Assembly: GCA_023431405.1 (NCBI GenBank)
Contig: JAEYVZ010000084.1
Location: 1 to 11,487, forward strand
Direction: 5' to 3'
From: Actinomycetes bacterium
GTDB taxonomy: Bacteria > Actinomycetota > Actinomycetes > Actinomycetales > Microbacteriaceae
Length of the DNA stretch: 11,487 nucleotides
Below the pieces are notes generated by a model, which was not told where the DNA came from, searched no databases, and saw only the letters and a list, made by a program, of their open reading frames with translations. Made by a program: the position numbers and the translations under genes. The first letter of the stretch is position 1. Each line of letters begins with the position of its first letter. This document shows, piece after piece, positions 1 through 5,945 of this stretch.

Positions 1-2609
1 AGGGTGTCGAGGCCGTCGATCACGACGAGCCGTGTGCCGCCGGCGAGGGCTCGGCGCAGCTCCCGCACCGGGTCGGCTGCGCCGTCGGCATCGGCGAGGA
101 GGGCGACGCCCACGTGGGCGCGCACCCAGGCCGCGCGGCCCGGGAGCAGGTGACCCGCCACCCGGAGGCGGCCGTCGGTCGGGGCGAGGCGCCCCGCGAT
201 CATGAGGGCGAATGCGCGGGCGGTGCGCGGGTCGTCGGCGGTCACGAGGAGGGTGCCGCCGTGGCCGATGCGCACGTCGACGTGATCGAAGAGGGGGACG
301 TCGTCGCCGTCGGCGTCGGGCGCGCGCAGGGTGAGCCCTTCGGCGACGAGCGGCGTCGAAGCGGCGTCTTCGGGCCAGTCGGCCAGCGCGAGCTCGCGCT
401 CGACCGCCTCGCCCTCGATGTCGAAGTGGGGGAGTCGGCGCTCGAGCCACCTCGGCATCCACCATGCCTTCTCGCCGAGGAGGGCCATGACCGCCGGGAC
501 GAGGGTCATGCGCACGAGGAACGCGTCGACGGCGATGCCCGCCGCGAGCCCCAGGGCGATCGGCTTGATCGACGAATCGCCCTCGGGGACGAACGCGGCG
601 AACACGGCGAACATGATCACCGCCGCCGCGGTGACGACCCGGGCCGAGGCCGTGAAGCCGCTGCGCACCGCACCGATCGCGGTCGCGCGTTCGCCGCGGC
701 CGCCACGGGAACGATTGGCGTGCACGAAGTCTTCGCGCATGCGCGAGACGAGGAAGACCTCGTAGTCCATCGCGAGCCCGAACAGCACGCCCATGAGGAT
801 GATCGGCATGAAGCTGATGACCGGGCCGGTGCGGGTCACGTGGAGGAGGTCGGCGAACCAGCCCCATTCGAACACGGCGGCGACGACGCCGAAGGCCGCG
901 GCCACCGAAAGCAGGTAGCCGACGGCGGCCTTCACGGGCACCCAGATCGAGCGGAACACGATCATCAGAAGGACGAGGGAGAGCCCGACGACGAAGAGCC
1001 CGAACGGGAGGAGAGCCGCTCCGAGGCGGTCGGAGATGTCGATGCCGACGGCGGTGTGGCCTGTGACCTTGAGGTCGACGCCGTACTCGTCGAGGAAGCG
1101 GTCGTGCGCGGCGCGCAGTTCTCTCACAAGTTCGGCGGTCGCGGGGTCGTCGGGCGCCGTCTCGGGGACGATCTGGATGAGGCCGGTGTCGGCGGTCTCG
1201 TTCGGGGTGGCGAGGGCGACCGATTCGACGCCCGGGAACGTCTCGATCTCGGCCTTGAGGTCGTCCATGAGGCCGAGGGGATCGTCTGAGGTCACGATCG
1301 TGCCGGTCATGATGAGGGGGCCGTTGGAGCCGGGGCCGAAGTGGGTCGCGGTGAGGTCGTAGGCCTGACGCGCCTGGCTCTCCTTGGGCTGGATGCCTGC
1401 GTTGGGAAGGGCGAGGTGGAGGCTTGCGGCGGGGATGGCGACGACGCTCAGCCCGACGATCACGGCAAGGGTCGTGACGACCGGATGCCGGGTGACCATC
1501 GTGACCCAGCGCTCGGCGAAGCCCTTCCGGGGTGTCGAGGCGGCCCGATCGCGACGGCGGACGCGGCGGGGCCTCCCGGCGACACGGCCCTTGATGAAGC
1601 CGAGCAGCGCCGGGGTGAGGGTGAGGGCGACGATGACGGCGATCGCGACGGCCACGGCGGCGGCGATGCCCATCGTCGTGAGGAAGGGGATGTTGGCGAA
1701 CCCGAGACCGATGAGCGCGATGAGCACCGTGACTCCCGCGAAGACGACCGCCGATCCCGCCGTGCCGGTCGCGCGGGCGGCAGATTCCTCGGGGTCGACG
1801 CCGTCGCGCACCTGGTCTTGGTGCCTCGCGACGATGAACAGGGCGTAGTCGATGCCGACGGCGAGCCCCAGCATGAGCGCGAGCATGGGGGTGGTCGACG
1901 AGATCGACGTGAACGCGGATGCCAGGAAGATCAGCACGATCGACAGGCCGACGCCGATGAGGGCGCTCGCCAGCGGGAACCAGGCGACGGCGATGGAGCG
2001 GAAGGTGACGATCAGCACGAACAGTGCGATGAGCACGCCGACGGCCTCGACGAGGGAGATGGCGGGGACGGAGGTGGAGAAGAGGTCGCCGCCCATCGCC
2101 ACCTGGGAGCCTGCCGGCATCGCTTCTCGGGTGTCTGCGGCGACGTCGTTGAGCGCATCGACGGTGGCGTCGCTGACGTCGGTGGCCTGCCCGTCGAACT
2201 GCAGGCGGACGATGGCGGCCTGCCCGTCGTCGGAGACGAGCCCGTCGACCATCTCGTCGAACGGATCGGTGACCGCGATGACCCCGTCGACGTCTTCGAG
2301 CTCGTCGATCGCGTCTCCGATGACTCCCGAGATGCGGTCGTCGTCGACGCGCTCGCCGTCGGGGGCGACGATCACGAGTTGCGCGCTCGTGCCGCTGGCC
2401 TGCGGGAACGTGCGGCTGAGCAGCTCGATGCCTTCCTGGGCCTCGGTGCCGGGGATCGTGAACGAGTTGTCGGTGCCCTTGACGAAGCCGGTGGCGAGGC
2501 CGGCGCCGACGGCGCCGCCGATCACGCCGAGAAGCAGCAGCCAGGTGACGAGGACGCGCCAGGGGTGACGGTACGACCAGCGGCCGAGGGAGTACAGCAG
2601 TGTGGACAC
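1..2609 (-). CDS. MMPL/RND-family membrane transporter with degenerate C-terminal ABC-ATPase-like domain (3' end outside window)
   Basis: Integral membrane protein of the MMPL (RND superfamily) type, a family that exports lipids or hydrophobic compounds using the proton gradient; the substrate cannot be told here. The 869 codons present show two repeated halves. TM1 lies near residues 14-38, an extracytoplasmic domain follows to about 180, then helices at about 185-343. TM7 is near 376-400, a second external domain runs to about 525, then helices at about 528-710. Each half has the family's Asp-Tyr motif in a membrane helix (GIDYALF, D254; AMDYEVF, D615). From about 751 a cytoplasmic domain reads like an ABC ATPase without its P-loop (see findings). 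The start is GTG at 2609: GGAG lies 5 nt upstream and an in-frame TGA lies 5 codons upstream. The gene is divergent from a TetR regulator and separated from it by operator-like palindromes, so it is probably repressed by it. The frame is open at the left edge. Confidence 0.94.
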   Translation of the reverse strand, partial: MSTLLYSLGRWSYRHPWRVLVTWLLLLGVIGGAVGAGLATGFVKGTDNSFTIPGTEAQEGIELLSRTFPQASGTSAQLVIVAPDGERVDDDRISGVIGDAIDELEDVDGVIAVTDPFDEMVDGLVSDDGQAAIVRLQFDGQATDVSDATVDALNDVAADTREAMPAGSQVAMGGDLFSTSVPAISLVEAVGVLIALFVLIVTFRSIAVAWFPLASALIGVGLSIVLIFLASAFTSISSTTPMLALMLGLAVGIDYALFIVARHQDQVRDGVDPEESAARATGTAGSAVVFAGVTVLIALIGLGFANIPFLTTMGIAAAVAVAIAVIVALTLTPALLGFIKGRVAGRPRRVRRRDRAASTPRKGFAERWVTMVTRHPVVTTLAVIVGLSVVAIPAASLHLALPNAGIQPKESQARQAYDLTATHFGPGSNGPLIMTGTIVTSDDPLGLMDDLKAEIETFPGVESVALATPNETADTGLIQIVPETAPDDPATAELVRELRAAHDRFLDEYGVDLKVTGHTAVGIDISDRLGAALLPFGLFVVGLSLVLLMIVFRSIWVPVKAAVGYLLSVAAAFGVVAAVFEWGWFADLLHVTRTGPVISFMPIILMGVLFGLAMDYEVFLVSRMREDFVHANRSRGGRGERATAIGAVRSGFTASARVVTAAAVIMFAVFAAFVPEGDSSIKPIALGLAAGIAVDAFLVRMTLVPAVMALLGEKAWWMPRWLERRLPHFDIEGEAVERELALADWPEDAASTPLVAEGLTLRAPDADGDDVPLFDHVDVRIGHGGTLLVTADDPRTARAFALMIAGRLAPTDGRLRVAGHLLPGRAAWVRAHVGVALLADADGAADPVRELRRALAGGTRLVVIDGLDT

Positions 2610-2675
2610 GGGCGCTCCGGTTCAGATGACGGCACCGAGGGGCCGGCGCGCCGACCACCCCGCTCGAGCAAGGGC

Positions 2676-2691
2676 GATACAGCGATGTATC
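2676..2691. promoter_or_regulatory. Palindromic operator 1 for the adjacent TetR regulator
   Basis: GATACA-GCGA-TGTATC is a perfect palindrome with 6-bp arms and a 4-bp centre, in the gap between the divergent transporter and TetR genes. TetR dimers typically bind such sites. Binding is inferred from position and symmetry. It lies 66 bp upstream of the transporter start. Confidence 0.75.
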
Positions 2692-2692
2692 C

Positions 2693-2708
2693 GATACATA
2701 TGTGTATC
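2693..2708. promoter_or_regulatory. Palindromic operator 2, tandem to operator 1
   Basis: GATACA-TATG-TGTATC has the same arms and the same 4-bp spacing as operator 1, and starts exactly 17 bp after it. A second dimer could therefore bind about 1.6 helical turns away, on another face of the DNA. A -10-like TATCCT on the plus strand (2705-2710) overlaps its right edge, with no convincing -35 at a normal distance, so the promoter of the regulator is only suggested. Confidence 0.75.
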
Positions 2709-2786
2709 CTAATCATGAGCCGCCTCGCAAGCCTGAGGGGATCATGGGAGTATCTCCCGGACCCATCGACGACCGACGGGCGGCAC

Positions 2787-2802
2787 GACACATCGCTGTA
2801 GG
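2787..2802. promoter_or_regulatory. Degraded operator copy 3 next to the TetR start
   Basis: Read on the minus strand this site is CCTACAGCGATGTGTC. It matches operator 1 at 13 of 16 positions, including 11 in a row (TACAGCGATGT) and the central GCGA. It ends 24 bp before the regulator's ATG, where a bound repressor would limit its own expression. The eroded arms suggest weaker binding. Confidence 0.5.
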
Positions 2803-2826
2803 CACGGCAGAGAGGTGAGGAGCGCC

Positions 2827-3459
2827 ATGTCCGACGTCGCAGAGCGCCCGGCATCCCGCCGGCGCAGCCAGACCCGCGCGCGGCTGCTCGCCGCCGCCCA
2901 CGAGGTCTTCGCCGAGGTGGGGATGGGGGCCGCATCCGTGGAGACGATCTGCGAGCGGGCCGGGTTCACCCGGGGAGCGTTCTATTCCAACTTCGATTCG
3001 AAGGAGGAGCTCTTCCTCGCGCTCGTCACCCAGATGGCGGAGTCGAAGCTCGAAGCCGTCGCCGGGCGTGTGCGCGAGCTCGGACCCGACACGGGCGCCG
3101 TCGCCGACCCTTCGACCCTCGTCCGCCAAGTGGTGGGGGCCTCGCTCGGCGAGCACATGGAGCCCCAGCTGCTCAGCGAGATCCGCACGCAGGCGCTGCG
3201 CGACCCGCGGCTCGCGACGGCATACCTCGCGTGGCAGGATGCCATGCGCGTGCGGGTGCAGGAGATCATCGAGCAGGTCGCTCAGAGCTTCGGCCTGCGC
3301 CTGCGCCTGCCGGTCGACGAGACCGCTCAGCTCCTGATCGACGCGACGGAAGACACCTGCACGCGCGCGACGCTCGAGGGCCGCACGCAGGCGGGTGTGA
3401 GTGAGGTGCTCAACGACCGGCTTGAACGGCTGGTCGTCGCCCTCGTCGAAGCGCCCTAG
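2827..3459 (+). CDS. TetR/AcrR-family transcriptional repressor
   Basis: A 210-residue protein, normal length for TetR repressors. The N-terminal DNA-binding domain is clear: helix 1 at about 15-31 (QTRARLLAAAHEVFAEVG), then the helix-turn-helix at about 37-56 with ICERAGFTRGAFYSNF and the usual FDSKEELF after it. Residues from about 65 on form the helical ligand-binding and dimerisation half, which is too variable to name the ligand. The start is the ATG at 2827, with AGGAG ending 4 nt upstream; an in-frame GTG at 2815 overlaps this ribosome site and is less likely. The gene is divergent from the MMPL transporter with three operator-like sites between them, so a local repressor of the transporter and of itself is the natural reading. 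No effector can be inferred. Confidence 0.93.
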   Translation: MSDVAERPASRRRSQTRARLLAAAHEVFAEVGMGAASVETICERAGFTRGAFYSNFDSKEELFLALVTQMAESKLEAVAGRVRELGPDTGAVADPSTLVRQVVGASLGEHMEPQLLSEIRTQALRDPRLATAYLAWQDAMRVRVQEIIEQVAQSFGLRLRLPVDETAQLLIDATEDTCTRATLEGRTQAGVSEVLNDRLERLVVALVEAP

Positions 3460-3479
3460 CGTCAGCGCCGAGAGAACAG

Positions 3480-3495
3480 CCGGCGTCCGCGCCGG
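3480..3495. terminator. GC hairpin between convergent genes, possible bidirectional terminator
   Basis: CCGGCG-TCCG-CGCCGG is a perfect 6-bp stem with a 4-nt loop. It lies in the 49-bp gap between the 3' ends of the TetR gene and menC, where both transcripts must stop. It has no T-run on either strand, so it is not a classic intrinsic terminator. It also sits inside an imperfect direct repeat (GCGCCGAGAGAAC at 3465 and GCGCCGGGAGAAC at 3489). Confidence 0.4.
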
Positions 3496-3508
3496 GAGAA
3501 CCGCCCGG

Positions 3509-4507
3509 TCAGCGCCGTGCGGACTGCTCGGTCAGCAGTGCGTGGCAGCGCTCGAGTCGTGCGAGCCACCAGCGGCGTCGATCGTCGGATGCCGCGTGCT
3601 GTGCCAGCAGCCCGGCGTCGGCGCTCACGCGTCTGACCGGGAGGGCGCCCGCGACGGGCCGCAGCGGTGACGCGGTGACGTCGGCGGTGAGCAGGGAGGC
3701 AGTGCCGAGGCCGCAGTCGAAGTCGAGTTCGGGGAGCGCGGCCGCGAGGGTGACCCCCATGGACAGTCCGACGCTCGTGTCGAGGGCGCTGGAGACGACG
3801 GCGGGAAGACCCGCTTCGGCGACGATGTCGAGCGCGCGACGGATGCCGCCCAGCGGCTGCGCCTTCACGATGAGGATGTCGGCGGCCCCCGCCCGCGCGA
3901 CCGCCAGCGGGTCGGTCGCCTTGCGCACGCTCTCATCGGCGGCGATCGGGATGTCCCAGTCGGCGAGGCGCCGGCGCAGCTCGCCGAGCTCGTCGACGGT
4001 CGCGCAGGGCTGCTCGGCGTATTCGAGGTCGAACTCGGCCAGGGCGTGGAGCGCCCGCTCCGCCTCGTCGAGGTTCCACCCGCCGTTCGCGTCGATGCGC
4101 ACCCGGCCCTCGGCGCCGATGGCGGCGCGGGTGGCGGCGACGCGGGCGATGTCGTCGGCGAGGGTCTGGCCGCGTTCGGCGACCTTCACCTTGGCGGTGC
4201 GGCATCCGTCGTACCGCGCGAGCACGGCGGCGACGGCATCGGCGGCGACGGCGGGCACGGTCGCGTTCACCGGCACGCTCTCGCGGCGGGGAGCGGGCGA
4301 CGGATGCCATGCGTGGTCGATCGCGGCGGCGAGCCATGTCGCGGCCTCCGCGTCGTCGTATTCGGCGAACGGGGAGAACTCGCTCCATCCTTCGGGGCCT
4401 TCGAACAGCAGCGCCTCGCGCACGTCGACACCTCGGAAGCGGGTCGCGAGGGGGAGGGCGACGACGTGGGCGGTGGCGAGGATGTCGGCCAGCGGAGGGA
4501 TGCTCAT
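3509..4507 (-). CDS. menC: o-Succinylbenzoate synthase (menaquinone biosynthesis)
   Basis: Enolase-superfamily enzyme that dehydrates SHCHC to o-succinylbenzoate in menaquinone synthesis, in the cytoplasm. The 332-residue length suits actinobacterial MenC. The N-terminal capping domain holds VVALPLATRFRGVDVRE (about 15-31), the start region I recognise from actinobacterial MenC. The barrel carries all expected catalytic residues: the KxK pair (K106, K108, where K108 would be the acid/base), magnesium ligands D139 (RIDANGG), E165 (YAEQP) and D191 (AADES), and the second lysine K215 (IVKAQPLGG). The start chosen is ATG 4507, with AGGA 8 nt upstream on the minus strand; an in-frame ATG at 4516 would add three residues. 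The frame is open further upstream to 4651, but that would overlap the divergent padR promoter. No other men gene is in view. Enolase relatives such as N-acylamino acid racemase are the main alternative. Confidence 0.93.
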   Translation of the reverse strand: MSIPPLADILATAHVVALPLATRFRGVDVREALLFEGPEGWSEFSPFAEYDDAEAATWLAAAIDHAWHPSPAPRRESVPVNATVPAVAADAVAAVLARYDGCRTAKVKVAERGQTLADDIARVAATRAAIGAEGRVRIDANGGWNLDEAERALHALAEFDLEYAEQPCATVDELGELRRRLADWDIPIAADESVRKATDPLAVARAGAADILIVKAQPLGGIRRALDIVAEAGLPAVVSSALDTSVGLSMGVTLAAALPELDFDCGLGTASLLTADVTASPLRPVAGALPVRRVSADAGLLAQHAASDDRRRWWLARLERCHALLTEQSARR

Positions 4508-4595
4508 GGCATCCATCCTGCCGATGCGGGGTCGCGAACGTGAGGGTCCGGGCGGCGCGCCCATCGTGATGCGCAGAGCCAATAGCGATGTGTCA

Positions 4596-4625
4596 TTGAC
4601 GATAGTGTGTGTCACACAGTAATGT
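4596..4625 (+). promoter_or_regulatory. Promoter of padR, predicted to give a leaderless mRNA
   Basis: A -35 box TTGACG (4596-4601) and a -10 box TAATGT (4620-4625, fitting the TAnnnT pattern) are separated by 18 bp. The -10 ends 7 bp before ATG 4633, so transcription would begin at or next to the start codon. No clear Shine-Dalgarno precedes that ATG, which fits leaderless translation, a common mode in actinobacteria. Confidence 0.5.
4608..4618. promoter_or_regulatory. Inverted repeat in the padR promoter spacer, likely PadR operator
   Basis: TGTGT-C-ACACA is an inverted repeat with 5-bp arms lying wholly between the -35 and -10 boxes of the padR promoter. The half TGTGTCA also occurs as a direct repeat 19 bp upstream (4589-4595). 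A protein bound here would block RNA polymerase. PadR regulators commonly repress their own operon, so PadR is the likely ligand, but this is inferred from position only. Confidence 0.5.
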
Positions 4626-4632
4626 GATGGAC

Positions 4633-4968
4633 ATGAGCGAGACCGAAGCACTCGAGACCCACCGGCAGGAACTGCGGCGCGGCACCGTCGTGCTCGCGTG
4701 CCTCCGGCTGCTCGTCGAACCGGGCTACGGCTACGGCCTGCTCGAACAGCTGCAGTCGCGCGGGTTCGAGACCGACGCGAACACGCTCTATCCGCTGCTG
4801 CGCCGCCTGGAGAAGCAGGGGCACCTCACGAGCGAGTGGAACACCGACGAAGCCCGGCCTCGCAAGTTCTACCGCACCTCACCCGAGGGAATCCGCCTCG
4901 CGCGCGCCCTCGCCGACGAATTCCGCTCGATCGCCGCCGCGGTCGACGCCCTTCCTCAGGAGGACTGA
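4633..4968 (+). CDS. PadR-family transcriptional regulator
   Basis: A 111-residue single-domain winged-helix regulator, the usual length of the short PadR-s2 type. The motifs are standard: LRLLVEPGYGYGLLEQL (about 25-40), TLYPLLRRLEKQGHL (51-65, recognition helix) and RKFYRTSPEG (77-86, the wing), then a C-terminal helix for dimerisation. The start at 4633 was chosen because a good promoter would begin transcription there. ATG 4627 and a GTG at 4609 are in frame, but the latter lies inside the promoter. The stop codon is separated by one base from the next gene's ATG, so the two are co-transcribed and probably translationally coupled. PadR genes paired with HAAS-domain membrane proteins are a recurrent two-gene arrangement; the membrane partner is thought to affect signalling. 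Menaquinone synthesis is divergently encoded, but shared control is not shown. Confidence 0.92.
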   Translation: MSETEALETHRQELRRGTVVLACLRLLVEPGYGYGLLEQLQSRGFETDANTLYPLLRRLEKQGHLTSEWNTDEARPRKFYRTSPEGIRLARALADEFRSIAAAVDALPQED

Positions 4969-4969
4969 C

Positions 4970-5923
4970 ATGGCATCCACCCTCACCGACCGCTACGTGC
5001 ACGCGGTCACCCGCACGATCCCCGAGCAGCAGCGGGACGACGTCGCCGCCGAGCTGCGCGCCTCGATCGCCGACCAGCTCGACGCCCGGCTCGAGGCGGG
5101 CGCATCACCCGCACAGGCGGAGCGCGACGTGCTCGACGAGCTCGGCGACCCCGACAAGCTCGCCGCCGGCTACGCCGACCGGCCGCTCCACCTCATCGGC
5201 CCGCGGTACTACCTCGAGTGGTGGCGGCTCCTGAAGCTCCTCACGGCCATCGTCGTGCCGTGCGCCGCGTTCGGCGTCGCACTCGGGCAGACCCTCGCCG
5301 GAGCGAACATCGGCGCCGTCATCGGATCGACCATCGGCGTCTCGCTCAGCGTCGCCGTGCACCTCGCCTTCTGGACGACCCTCGTCTTCGTCCTGGTCGA
5401 GCGCTCCGATCAGGCGACCGCCCCCTTCACACGCTGGACCGTCGACCGGCTCCCCGCCGAGACGCCGTACACCGGCGCGCGCTTCGCCGACATGATCGTG
5501 AGCGTCGTCTTCCTCGCCGTCGCCGCGATCGCCCTCGTCTGGGATCAGCTCGTCGGGTTCGTCTACCTCGACGGCGCGTGGATGCCGTTCCTCTCACCGG
5601 AGCTGTGGCCCTGGTGGGCAGGGGGCCTGCTCGTCGCGATGGGCGCCGAGGCCGTGCTCGCGATCGTCGTCTTCCTGAAGCGGCGGTGGACGTTCGCGCT
5701 CGCCGCCGTGAACGCGGTGCTGAACCTCGTCGTCGCCGTGCCCGCGCTGTGGCTCCTCTCGCAGGGGAGGCTCCTGAACCCGGCCTTCTGGGACGCCGTC
5801 ATCCCGGTAGGTGAGGCCGAGAAGGTCTACGGCATCCTGTCGGTGCTCGCCGGCTTCGGCATCGCGGCGATCGCGCTCTGGGACAGCGTCGACTCATTCC
5901 TTAAAGCACGACGCTCGCGATGA
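4970..5923 (+). CDS. Membrane protein with N-terminal HAAS-like (permease-prefix) helical domain, partner of PadR
   Basis: A 317-residue protein. Residues 1-70 form a soluble helical segment (LTDRYVHAVTRTIPEQQRDD, then AELRASIADQLDARLEAG and AERDVLDELGDPDKLAAGY) of the HAAS/DUF1700-like type found next to PadR regulators. It is followed by about six hydrophobic segments near 87-110, 112-143, 174-198, 214-236, 242-264 and 284-306, and a basic tail KARRSR. No catalytic or transporter motif is recognisable in the membrane part. The ribosome site is strong (AGGAGG, 4958-4963, 6 nt before the ATG) and lies inside the end of padR. The family is poorly understood: a signalling role in the membrane is recalled knowledge, and the signal is unknown. 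The next gene, metH, follows after 22 bp on the same strand, so some transcripts may read through. Confidence 0.85.
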   Translation: MASTLTDRYVHAVTRTIPEQQRDDVAAELRASIADQLDARLEAGASPAQAERDVLDELGDPDKLAAGYADRPLHLIGPRYYLEWWRLLKLLTAIVVPCAAFGVALGQTLAGANIGAVIGSTIGVSLSVAVHLAFWTTLVFVLVERSDQATAPFTRWTVDRLPAETPYTGARFADMIVSVVFLAVAAIALVWDQLVGFVYLDGAWMPFLSPELWPWWAGGLLVAMGAEAVLAIVVFLKRRWTFALAAVNAVLNLVVAVPALWLLSQGRLLNPAFWDAVIPVGEAEKVYGILSVLAGFGIAAIALWDSVDSFLKARRSR

Positions 5924-5945
5924 GGGCGCGTGGGAGAATCGGTCG

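Noticed and set aside
114..2801. Long plus-strand open frames opposite the MMPL gene
   Set aside because: Low-complexity translations rich in Asp, Gly, Arg and Glu; the minus strand encodes clear MMPL motifs throughout.
3509..4651. Longer MenC starting at 4651
   Set aside because: The added 48 residues do not resemble MenC and would cover the padR promoter and start; ATG 4507 has a ribosome site.
5811..5945. Longer MetH starting inside the HAAS gene
   Set aside because: The 45 extra residues are Arg/Ser-rich shadow sequence of the preceding gene, and GTG 5946 gives a family-typical length.
5924..5945. Cobalamin or SAM riboswitch upstream of metH
   Set aside because: Only 22 bp separate metH from the previous gene, and no conserved riboswitch box is present.
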